From Marinobacter guineae (GTDB lineage Bacteria; Pseudomonadota; Gammaproteobacteria; Pseudomonadales; Oleiphilaceae), in the NCBI RefSeq assembly GCF_002744735.1, contig NZ_KZ319344.1, positions 1-64,000 on the forward strand: a stretch of 64,000 nt of DNA, given 5' to 3'. Under the pieces are notes generated by a model, which did not search any database, was not told the DNA's origin, and was given only the letters and a program-made list of their open reading frames with translations. Of the stretch, positions 22,590 to 30,416 are shown piece after piece. Within the stretch, counting starts at the first letter, position 1. Each line of letters begins with the position of its first letter. Position numbers and translations under genes: made by a program.

Positions 22590-25220
22590 TTAAGCGATAT
22601 TTTTTTCAACCCAGGCCGGAACGCCCGCCAGTGCCTCCGCCAGTTTCGACGGATCGTTACCCCCGCCCTGGGCCATATCGGGACGACCACCCCCCTTGCC
22701 ATCGACCTGCGCCGCGAGGTGCTTCATCAGATCCCCGGCCTTGATCCTGCCAGTAGCAGACTTGGTGACACCGGCAACCAGGGTCACCTTGCCATCCTCA
22801 ACGCTGGCGAGAACAACAACACCCTCACCCAGCTTGTTCTTGAGCTGATCAGCGGTTTCCATCAGGGCTTTGCGATCCGCGCCTTCCATTTCGGAAGCAA
22901 CTATCTTGAGGCCGGCGACGTCTACAGCAGAGCCAGCCAGGTCGCTGCCGGCAGAACTCGCCAGTTTGGCTTTCAGGGCATCGATATCTTTCTCGAGCTG
23001 ACGATTGCGATCAATGGTCTGCTGAACCTTCTCGACCACGGATTCCCGCGTGCCCTTTACGAGTCGAGCGGTCTCACGCAGGGTGCGCTCCGTTTCATCG
23101 ATCCAGTTCAGTGCACCCATGCCGGTTACCGCCTCGATACGACGCACACCCGAGGAAATGCCACTTTCCGAGGTAATTCGGAATAGCCCAATATCACCGG
23201 TCCGGCCCACGTGAGTTCCGCCGCAAAGTTCAACCGAGTAGTTATCGGTACCCATGCTCAGCACTCGGACCACATCACCGTATTTTTCACCAAACAGTGC
23301 CATGGCGCCCTTTTCCTGGGCCTTTTCCATGTCGGTTATTTCAGTCTGCACCGGGCTGTTTTCCAGAATCTGCTCATTTACCTGGCGCTCTATTTCCCGT
23401 AACTGCTCAGGGGTCAATGCCTCGAAATGGGAGAAATCGAAACGCAGTTTGTCCGGATCCACCAGAGAACCCTTCTGGCTCACGTGCTCACCCAACACCT
23501 TTCGCAAGGCAGCATGGAGCAAGTGTGTGGCCGAGTGGTTGCGCTTGGTGCGCTCGCGTCGGGCATGATCAATCCGCGCATCCACTTCCAGCCCAGGGAA
23601 CAGCTCGCCTTCAATCAGGGTGCCGAGGTGGAGGTGGTTGTCCCCTTCCTTGCGGGTGTCCGTAACCTTGAACCGGCCGCCACTCCAGGTCAGCAGGCCG
23701 GTGTCGCCTACCTGACCACCGGATTCGGCGTAAAACGGCGTGCGCTCGAGCACCACAACGGCTTCATCACCCGCTTCAGCGGTCTTTTCTTCACCATTCA
23801 CGATCACCGCCCGGATTTTCTCGTGGCCGTCGATGTTCTCGTATCCGGTGAATTCGGTTTTGCCCTCAATCTGCAGGCCGGCCGCGTTATAGTCGATGCC
23901 AAACTTGCTGGCTGCCCGGGCACGCTCGCGCTGGGCTTCCATGGCCTTCTCGTAGCCATCGTAATCCAGCGTGAGACCACGCTCACGGGCGATATCATTG
24001 GTCAGATCTACCGGAAAACCGAAGGTGTCATACAGGGTAAAGATGGTCTCACCCGGTATTTCCGTGCCCTTCAGCTCTTCGATGTCCTGCTCAAGCAGGC
24101 GCAGCCCCTTGTCCAGGGTCTTTACGAACTGCTCCTCTTCCTGCAGCAGCACCTTCTCGATCTGTTTGCGACTGCTCACCAGTTGCGGGAAGGCATCCCC
24201 CATCAGTTCAACCAGGGCACCTGTCAGCTTGTAGAAGAACGGCCCGGTAGCTCCCAGTTTGTTGCCATGGCGGGCTGCGCGACGAATGATCCGGCGCAGA
24301 ACGAACCCGCGACCCTCGTTTGATGGCATTACACCGTCGGCGATCAGGAAGGCGCAAGAGCGGATATGGTCTGCCACCACACGCAGAGACGCCTCCGTGG
24401 TTGCAGCGCCACCGAGAACCTTCGAAGCCGCGGTGAGCAGATCCTGGAACAGATCGATCTCATAGTTGCTGTGAACGCCCTGAAGCACAGCGGTAATCCG
24501 CTCCAGCCCCATGCCGGTATCCACGGAAGGCTTGGGCAGCTTCAGCATCTCGCCGTCAGCAGTACGGTTGTACTGCATGAACACCACGTTCCAGATTTCA
24601 ATATAGCGGTCGCCGTCCTCTTCCGGAGAACCCGGAGGCCCACCGGCCACATCCGGGCCATGATCGAAGAAGATTTCGGTGCAGGGGCCGCAGGGACCGG
24701 TATCGCCCATCTGCCAGAAATTGTCAGACGCATAGCGACCGCCCTTGTTATCACCAATGCGGACAATCCGGTCTGCCGGAACACCGATTTCCCTGTTCCA
24801 GATCTCGAAAGCCTCGTCGTCTTCAGCGTAAACCGTCACCCAGAGCTTGTCCTGAGGCAGGTTTAGCCAATCCTTGCCGGTGAGAAAAGTCCAGGCATAA
24901 TTGATAGCCTCACGTTTGAAGTAATCCCCGAAACTGAAGTTGCCCAGCATTTCAAAGAAGGTGTGGTGGCGAGCGGTATAACCCACGTTCTCCAGGTCAT
25001 TGTGTTTGCCACCGGCGCGGACGCATTTCTGGGACGATGTTGCCCGGGTATAGTCGCGCTCTTCACGGCCAAGGAAGAGGTCCTTGAACTGGTTCATTCC
25101 CGCATTGGTAAACAGCAATGTGGGGTCGTCCGCTGGTACCAGCGAACTGCTTGGAACAATGGTGTGACCTTGCTGTTTGAAATAGTCCAGGAATGCCTGT
25201 CGCAACTCTGCGGTTTTCAT
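22590..25220 (-). CDS. alaS: Alanyl-tRNA synthetase
   Basis: A complete 876-residue class II synthetase. The catalytic domain opens with the family motif LRQAFLDYFKQQGH, and class II motifs are visible (TNAGMNQFKDLFLG; GLERI). The editing domain follows with HSATHLLHAALRKVLG and a CGGTHVGRTGDIG segment that binds zinc, then the C-terminal coiled region and C-Ala domain (KGGGRPDMAQGGG). It is divergent from the RDD gene. Position before lysC-csrA matches Pseudomonas. Confidence 0.98.
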   Translation of the reverse strand: MKTAELRQAFLDYFKQQGHTIVPSSSLVPADDPTLLFTNAGMNQFKDLFLGREERDYTRATSSQKCVRAGGKHNDLENVGYTARHHTFFEMLGNFSFGDYFKREAINYAWTFLTGKDWLNLPQDKLWVTVYAEDDEAFEIWNREIGVPADRIVRIGDNKGGRYASDNFWQMGDTGPCGPCTEIFFDHGPDVAGGPPGSPEEDGDRYIEIWNVVFMQYNRTADGEMLKLPKPSVDTGMGLERITAVLQGVHSNYEIDLFQDLLTAASKVLGGAATTEASLRVVADHIRSCAFLIADGVMPSNEGRGFVLRRIIRRAARHGNKLGATGPFFYKLTGALVELMGDAFPQLVSSRKQIEKVLLQEEEQFVKTLDKGLRLLEQDIEELKGTEIPGETIFTLYDTFGFPVDLTNDIARERGLTLDYDGYEKAMEAQRERARAASKFGIDYNAAGLQIEGKTEFTGYENIDGHEKIRAVIVNGEEKTAEAGDEAVVVLERTPFYAESGGQVGDTGLLTWSGGRFKVTDTRKEGDNHLHLGTLIEGELFPGLEVDARIDHARRERTKRNHSATHLLHAALRKVLGEHVSQKGSLVDPDKLRFDFSHFEALTPEQLREIERQVNEQILENSPVQTEITDMEKAQEKGAMALFGEKYGDVVRVLSMGTDNYSVELCGGTHVGRTGDIGLFRITSESGISSGVRRIEAVTGMGALNWIDETERTLRETARLVKGTRESVVEKVQQTIDRNRQLEKDIDALKAKLASSAGSDLAGSAVDVAGLKIVASEMEGADRKALMETADQLKNKLGEGVVVLASVEDGKVTLVAGVTKSATGRIKAGDLMKHLAAQVDGKGGGRPDMAQGGGNDPSKLAEALAGVPAWVEKNIA

Positions 25221-25361
25221 AGCCCTTTGATACCTTTCCAGAAACCCGCCGGGAATGCCGCCGGGTCCGCGATTGAATACGATTACTTACATGCTTGTGC
25301 AAATCCGCTACTCTAGCACACGCCGAGAACAGGCAAAACGTGAAACATCACAGGAGATTCC

Positions 25362-25916
25362 ATGCCCCGACGCTTCCATGACGCCGAGGAACTATTGCCA
25401 CCAGCCACTGCCCTGAAACGTGCCCTGGCGATTATTTACGACGGTTTGATCAGCATTGCCGTGCTATTGGTAGCCACCTGGGCTTACACCATGGTTGCCG
25501 GGTGGATCACCGGCTGGGACCGCTACGAGCAGATGGCCGAGGCCGGCCAGCTTTCCAGTGACCCAGGCCTGACCTTCGTGCTGTTCCTGGTGCTTTACCT
25601 GTTTTTTGCCTACTTCTGGACGCGCCTCGGGCAAACCCTGGGGATGCAGGTGTGGCGAGTCCGCATCGAGAACCTGGACGGCACTTCCGTCAGCTGGACC
25701 CAGGCACTGATTCGCTATGTTACCGCCGCAGCGGTCATCTTCCTGACCCTGCTCGCGAGCTACTACCTGAGCGCAGCAACACTGTTCCTTTCCGTTCCGG
25801 CCATGATCGCCCTGTTCTACCCTATCAACGGCCTGTCTGTCACAGACCGGCTGTCCGACAGCGTGGTTGTCTCCTTACCCAGAGAATCGGGAAAGAAGCA
25901 GTCGGCGAACAGGTGA
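25362..25916 (+). CDS. RDD family membrane protein
   Basis: A 184-residue protein with the RDD pattern: an arginine in the first helix (ALKRALAIIYDGLISI), D in the same helix, and a later conserved aspartate context (YPINGLSVTDRLSDSVVV). Four hydrophobic helices are evident at about residues 23-45, 65-90, 120-137 and 140-155. Members are proposed transporters or ion exchangers but the function is unproven. It stands alone, divergent from alaS and convergent with lptG. Confidence 0.85.
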   Translation: MPRRFHDAEELLPPATALKRALAIIYDGLISIAVLLVATWAYTMVAGWITGWDRYEQMAEAGQLSSDPGLTFVLFLVLYLFFAYFWTRLGQTLGMQVWRVRIENLDGTSVSWTQALIRYVTAAAVIFLTLLASYYLSAATLFLSVPAMIALFYPINGLSVTDRLSDSVVVSLPRESGKKQSANR

Positions 25917-25940
25917 AAACCGGCGGTGTAACCGGGCGGA

Positions 25941-27008
25941 TCATCCGGCCCGGCGCATCAGGATTGCGCCCACCACTGCATTAACCGCGATGGGCACCAA
26001 CACCGCCAGCATCGGGTTAAACCCGTAGAGCAGGCTCATGGGGCCTAACAGGTCCTGCATGTATTTGAACAGGAGCCCCACCAGCAGCCCCGTGAACACC
26101 CGAAAACCCATGGTGACTGAACGAAGGGGGCCAAAGATGAAGGATATGGCAACCAGTACCATGACGGCCGTGCCCAGCGGCATCAGTGCTTTTTTCCAGA
26201 AGGCCAGCCAGTATCGCGAGGCATTCAGGCGCTGCTCCCCGAGATACCTGGCGTAGGTGTACAACCCTGTCATGGAAAGATTTTCCGGTTTAACGATCAG
26301 AACGCTCAGTACGCCTGGGGACAAACCAGTCTCCCATTCCAGGGTATGGTTTTCAGAACGAGTGGTTCTATTGCCCTCAAAATTCGTGGTCCGGACATTC
26401 TCCAGCAGCCAGTAGTCGCCCTGAAAAATTGCCCGTTCGGCAAAACTGGCCGAGACCAGCTGACGATCATCATTGAGACGGAATCGCGAGATACCGTGCA
26501 GCACGCCGTTCGGCTGGACTGCATTGAGGTGAATATAAACATCCCCCTCCTTGTGCCAGACGCCAGACGCCGACGCCACATTTCTTCCCGCCCCGAGGGC
26601 CACAGCCTTGTCGCTCTGAGCCAAACGCTCGGCCGCAGGTGCAACATATTCGCCGATCAAAACGCCCAACAAGACCACCACGAGTGCCGGCTTCATGGCC
26701 GACCAGACAATGCGCCTGAGTGACACCCCGGCAGCGCGAATGACCGTGAGTTCCGAGGAACTGGCCATGGAGCCGAGGCCAACCAGGCAACCCATGAAAG
26801 CCCCGAGCGGCAGGTAATCGTAAATTCGGCGCGGCACGGTCAGGAGAATATGCCAGAGCACCTGAAGTGTCTGGTAGTCATTGCGGGTATTATCCAGCTC
26901 GGCAATGAATGCAAAAACCAGATCCAGTGACAGCACAACAACCATCACCAGGAACATGGCGCCGCCAACCGTGCGCATTACATACCCGTCAACCCTGCGC
27001 ATGAGCAC
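25941..27008 (-). CDS. lptG: LPS export ABC transporter permease LptG
   Basis: One of two permeases that extract lipopolysaccharide from the inner membrane and pass it to LptC and LptA. The 355-residue protein has two N-terminal and four C-terminal membrane segments around a periplasmic beta-jellyroll (about residues 130-260). N-terminal DGYVMRTVGG is typical. It overlaps lptF by 20 bases, indicating coupled translation. Length fits the family. Confidence 0.94.
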   Translation of the reverse strand: MLMRRVDGYVMRTVGGAMFLVMVVVLSLDLVFAFIAELDNTRNDYQTLQVLWHILLTVPRRIYDYLPLGAFMGCLVGLGSMASSSELTVIRAAGVSLRRIVWSAMKPALVVVLLGVLIGEYVAPAAERLAQSDKAVALGAGRNVASASGVWHKEGDVYIHLNAVQPNGVLHGISRFRLNDDRQLVSASFAERAIFQGDYWLLENVRTTNFEGNRTTRSENHTLEWETGLSPGVLSVLIVKPENLSMTGLYTYARYLGEQRLNASRYWLAFWKKALMPLGTAVMVLVAISFIFGPLRSVTMGFRVFTGLLVGLLFKYMQDLLGPMSLLYGFNPMLAVLVPIAVNAVVGAILMRRAG

Positions 27009-28098
27009 CTCCCTCCCGGGCTATGCGCCGCCGGTGCAGCCAGTTGGGGCCAAACTGGAGCCAGAGCCCCAACGCTGTGAACAGCGCATGCACCCAGAGC
27101 ATACCAATCCACTCGGGGACCTTGCCCGCAGCGAGCCAGTCCCGGGCCACAATAAGCAGGCCGAGGTAGGTGATGTAGACCAGCATCGCCGGCAACAAGT
27201 GAAAAAAGCGGCCCTGCCGGGGGTTAACCCGGCTCAGACTCACCGCCAGCAAGGCAACGACCGGAACAATAAGAGGCAGGGAAAGGCGCCAGTGAAGCAA
27301 TGCCCGGTCTTCCAGGCTATCTGATTGCACCAGGCTCAGGGTGCTGACTCCTTTTTCAAGTTCCTGAACTCCGGTTTTACCGCTCTCGATCCTCAGACCA
27401 TAGGCTTCAAAGTCAATCAGGTTGTAATCGAGCTGGCCAGCGACACCCTCAAACCTGCCTCCCCCTTCAAGTATGAGAAAGCGGCTGCCGGTTTCCGAAT
27501 CTATCAGCTGTGAACCGGTTTCAGCGGTGATAATGGTCAGGTCCTTACCGTCCTGGGCGTATTCAGCAATGAAAACGCCCCGCAGCTGGCGCTTGTCCTC
27601 ACTGAGACTTTCGGTGTAGGTCACTCGCCCGCCTGAGGAAAAATCCTGGAACCTCCCGGGCGCCAGCATTTCAAATTCCGTGGCCTTGCGCTGCTCGTTG
27701 ATAATGTCCTCAACCTGCTTCATTCCCCACGGAGAAACATAGAGGCTCATGGCCCCGACAATGATCATCACCGGAAAGCTGCCAATCAGGGTTTTACCAA
27801 GCAATGCCTTGTTGCTCACACCACAGGCATAGAGGACCGTCATCTCGCTTTCGAGATACATCCGCCCATAAGCCAGCAAAATCCCTATAAACAGGCCAAG
27901 TGGCAGGATCAGCTCAAGGAAACCGGGGAATCGATAGGCCATTATTTCAAACAGCACCCCGGCCGAAATACTCCCTTCAGCTGCGCTGTCGAGGTACTTC
28001 AGAAAACGGCCACTCATAAACACCAGCAACAGGATGCCCGAAACGGCAACCATGCTGATCATGGCCTGGCGAATGAGGTAACGGAAAATGATGCTCAA
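26989..28098 (-). CDS. lptF: LPS export ABC transporter permease LptF
   Basis: The partner permease of LptG in the LptB2FGC complex. The family opening IIFRYLIRQAMISMV follows a TTG at 28098, giving 369 residues, the usual length; the frame opens further to 28266 without plausible sequence. Helices at about residues 12-35, 55-75 and 100-120 precede the jellyroll; C-terminal helices (LSLPLIVPVVALLAVSLSRVNPRQGRF) carry the conserved NPR motif. It diverges from pepA, a very common arrangement. Confidence 0.93.
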   Translation of the reverse strand: MSIIFRYLIRQAMISMVAVSGILLLVFMSGRFLKYLDSAAEGSISAGVLFEIMAYRFPGFLELILPLGLFIGILLAYGRMYLESEMTVLYACGVSNKALLGKTLIGSFPVMIIVGAMSLYVSPWGMKQVEDIINEQRKATEFEMLAPGRFQDFSSGGRVTYTESLSEDKRQLRGVFIAEYAQDGKDLTIITAETGSQLIDSETGSRFLILEGGGRFEGVAGQLDYNLIDFEAYGLRIESGKTGVQELEKGVSTLSLVQSDSLEDRALLHWRLSLPLIVPVVALLAVSLSRVNPRQGRFFHLLPAMLVYITYLGLLIVARDWLAAGKVPEWIGMLWVHALFTALGLWLQFGPNWLHRRRIAREGGAHAQG

Positions 28099-28340
28099 AT
28101 CGGTCTCTCTGGCCGTATCCGGTGAAACGTGGAGGATGCTGGGAACTGCGCGTATTCTATGTAACCTTGATGCCGAATGACAGAGTAGCGGTATTACACC
28201 GGCATGAAGGGCCTGACAGGCCTGCAAGCGGGATGAACCGCTTGATAATTTCCTTGCCAGCCCCAATGCTAGAGTAAATCACATTCAAGCACGATTCCCG
28301 CCTCTGGCGGACGTATCCAGAACAATCGACAGGAGTTGCC

Positions 28341-29834
28341 ATGAATTTCAGCCTGAGCAATAAAGCCATCGCCAGCACCAAAACAGACTGCCTCGTTGTC
28401 GGCTTGCCTGAAAAAGGCACCTGGCCGCACTCCACCAACCAGGCAGACGAGGCGCTGGGCGGGCTGATCAAGAAACTCCAGAAAGCCGGCGACCTTAGCG
28501 GCAAGAACGCCACCACGGCGGCCATTCCGCTGACAGATCAGCCCTGGGGTCGCCTACTGGTGGTTGGGACAGGTAATGACGCAGACCGAACGCCTGCAAA
28601 CTATCGCAAGGCCCTGATCGCCATGATGACCGCTCTGAAAGATGGCCCCTCAAAAAGTGTCGCTGTCGCCCTTGCAGACACCCCGGTAACCGGCGACGAC
28701 GCGGTTAGTTCTGAGTCCGCCCGCCTCAGCCTTATCGGCCGCACTCTGGAAGACCAGCTCTACACCTTCAGCGACTTCAAGAGCGAAAAGCCGACAGCCC
28801 GCAAACTGAATAAAGTTGTTGTAGTTGCCTCGAGTGCCACCAAAGATCTGAAAGATGCGTTCAATCTGGGCCTCGCCACCGGCCGCGGCATGAACTTCAC
28901 CCGCGACCTGGGCAACACCCCGCCCAACATCTGCCACCCGGAGTGGCTGGCCCAGCAGGCCAAGAAGCTCGCCAAGGACTACGACTGCATCAAGACCGAA
29001 GTGCTTGACGAAAAGCAGATGGAAAAAATGGGGATGAACACCATTCTCGCCGTCGGCAAGGGCAGCACCCAGCCGCCACGGCTGATTGTAATGGAATACC
29101 GTGGCGGCAAGGCCAAGGACAAGCCCCATGTACTGGTGGGTAAAGGCATCACCTTCGACACAGGCGGCATCAGCCTCAAACCCGGCGAAGGCATGGACGA
29201 AATGAAATACGACATGGGCGGCTCCGCCAGCGTATTCGGCGCCATGCAAGTGCTGGCCGAAACCCAGCCCAAGATCAACGTAGTGGCCGTGATCGCCGCA
29301 GCCGAGAACATGCCGGACGGCGGCGCCTCGCGCCCGGGCGACATCGTTACCACCCTTTCCGGCTTGACCGTTGAAATCCTCAACACTGATGCCGAGGGCC
29401 GCCTGGTACTTTGTGACGCCCTCACCTATGTGAAGAAATTTGACCCTGCCGCGGTCATTGATCTGGCCACCCTCACCGGTGCCTGCATCATCGCCCTGGG
29501 CAACCACGCCACCGGCCTGCTCGCCAACAACGACGATCTTGCCAACGAATTACTGGCTGCAGGCGAACGCGCCGGTGACCGCGCCTGGCGCCTACCGCTC
29601 TGGGACGAATACCAGAGCCAGCTCGACAGCAACTTCGCCGACATGGCCAACATCGGCGGCCGCCCGGCCGGCACCATTACCGCCGCCTGCTTCCTGTCCC
29701 GATTTGCCAAAGACTACCGCTGGGCCCATCTGGACATCGCCGGCACCGCCTGGCACTCCGGCAAAGCCAAGGGTTCCTCGGGCCGCCCCGTACCCATGCT
29801 GGTCGACTACCTGATGTCCCATGCAGGAAAGTAA
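28341..29834 (+). CDS. pepA: Leucyl aminopeptidase (cytosol aminopeptidase PepA)
   Basis: A 497-residue M17 dimetal aminopeptidase that removes N-terminal residues from peptides; PepA can also bind DNA and regulate carAB or recombination at cer in E. coli. The catalytic C-terminal domain shows VGKGITFDTGGISLKPG with metal and lysine residues and NTDAEGRLVLCDALTY with the second metal cluster. The N-terminal domain is the usual macro-like fold. It is divergent from lptF and overlaps holC by 14 bases. Confidence 0.97.
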   Translation: MNFSLSNKAIASTKTDCLVVGLPEKGTWPHSTNQADEALGGLIKKLQKAGDLSGKNATTAAIPLTDQPWGRLLVVGTGNDADRTPANYRKALIAMMTALKDGPSKSVAVALADTPVTGDDAVSSESARLSLIGRTLEDQLYTFSDFKSEKPTARKLNKVVVVASSATKDLKDAFNLGLATGRGMNFTRDLGNTPPNICHPEWLAQQAKKLAKDYDCIKTEVLDEKQMEKMGMNTILAVGKGSTQPPRLIVMEYRGGKAKDKPHVLVGKGITFDTGGISLKPGEGMDEMKYDMGGSASVFGAMQVLAETQPKINVVAVIAAAENMPDGGASRPGDIVTTLSGLTVEILNTDAEGRLVLCDALTYVKKFDPAAVIDLATLTGACIIALGNHATGLLANNDDLANELLAAGERAGDRAWRLPLWDEYQSQLDSNFADMANIGGRPAGTITAACFLSRFAKDYRWAHLDIAGTAWHSGKAKGSSGRPVPMLVDYLMSHAGK

Positions 29835-30333
29835 CCCGGCCAATCCACCGGAGACCGGCAGCCCCGCTGCCGGCCCCTCCGGCAAGGAAGACCCGAACCA
29901 ACGATACTGGTTCCACATCCTCGCCCAGAACACCCCCGCCGCCCGCAACCTCCACGCCACCAGACTCGTGGACAAAGCCTGGCAGCAGGGCGACCGTGTG
30001 TGCGTCGTTTGCGACACCATGCAACACGCGGAGGAACTCGATGACCTGCTCTGGAACTTCAGCCCCGATGCGTTCATCCCCCACAGCGTGGTTCCCGACT
30101 CCGCCACCACCTGCACAGATTCCGTGGGCATCCTGCTATGCCCGCCAGTGGCAGAAGACTGGGAGACTGTGATCATCCTCTCGGCAACGTTGCCAGCGAA
30201 TGCGGACCGGTTTAAACGACTTGCTCTGGTGGCACATAACGACCCCAATGTCCTGAACCAGGCGCGGTCGCATTTTAAACAGCTGCGAGCTCTGGGGATT
30301 GAACCTCGAGTGCATGATCAGAGAAAGCGTTAG
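29821..30333 (+). CDS. holC: DNA polymerase III chi subunit
   Basis: The chi subunit links the clamp loader to SSB. The 170-residue protein is longer than the E. coli form (147), owing to a low-complexity proline/glycine-rich N-terminus of about 25 residues (NPANPPETGSPAAGPSG). The core has RYWFHILAQN, ACRLVDKAWQ-like helix (ATRLVDKAWQQGDRV) and FIPHSV. The first ATG lies inside pepA, a four-gene-typical overlap; no later ATG precedes the core, so the extension is probably real. It lies between pepA and valS, the usual order. Confidence 0.9.
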   Translation: MQESNPANPPETGSPAAGPSGKEDPNQRYWFHILAQNTPAARNLHATRLVDKAWQQGDRVCVVCDTMQHAEELDDLLWNFSPDAFIPHSVVPDSATTCTDSVGILLCPPVAEDWETVIILSATLPANADRFKRLALVAHNDPNVLNQARSHFKQLRALGIEPRVHDQRKR

Positions 30334-30416
30334 GTTCGCCGCAAACAGGGCGACCATGTATAATCGGGCGTCTCAATTTTCCCTTGCGAATCAACCAACG
30401 GTCACTGCAGAAACCC

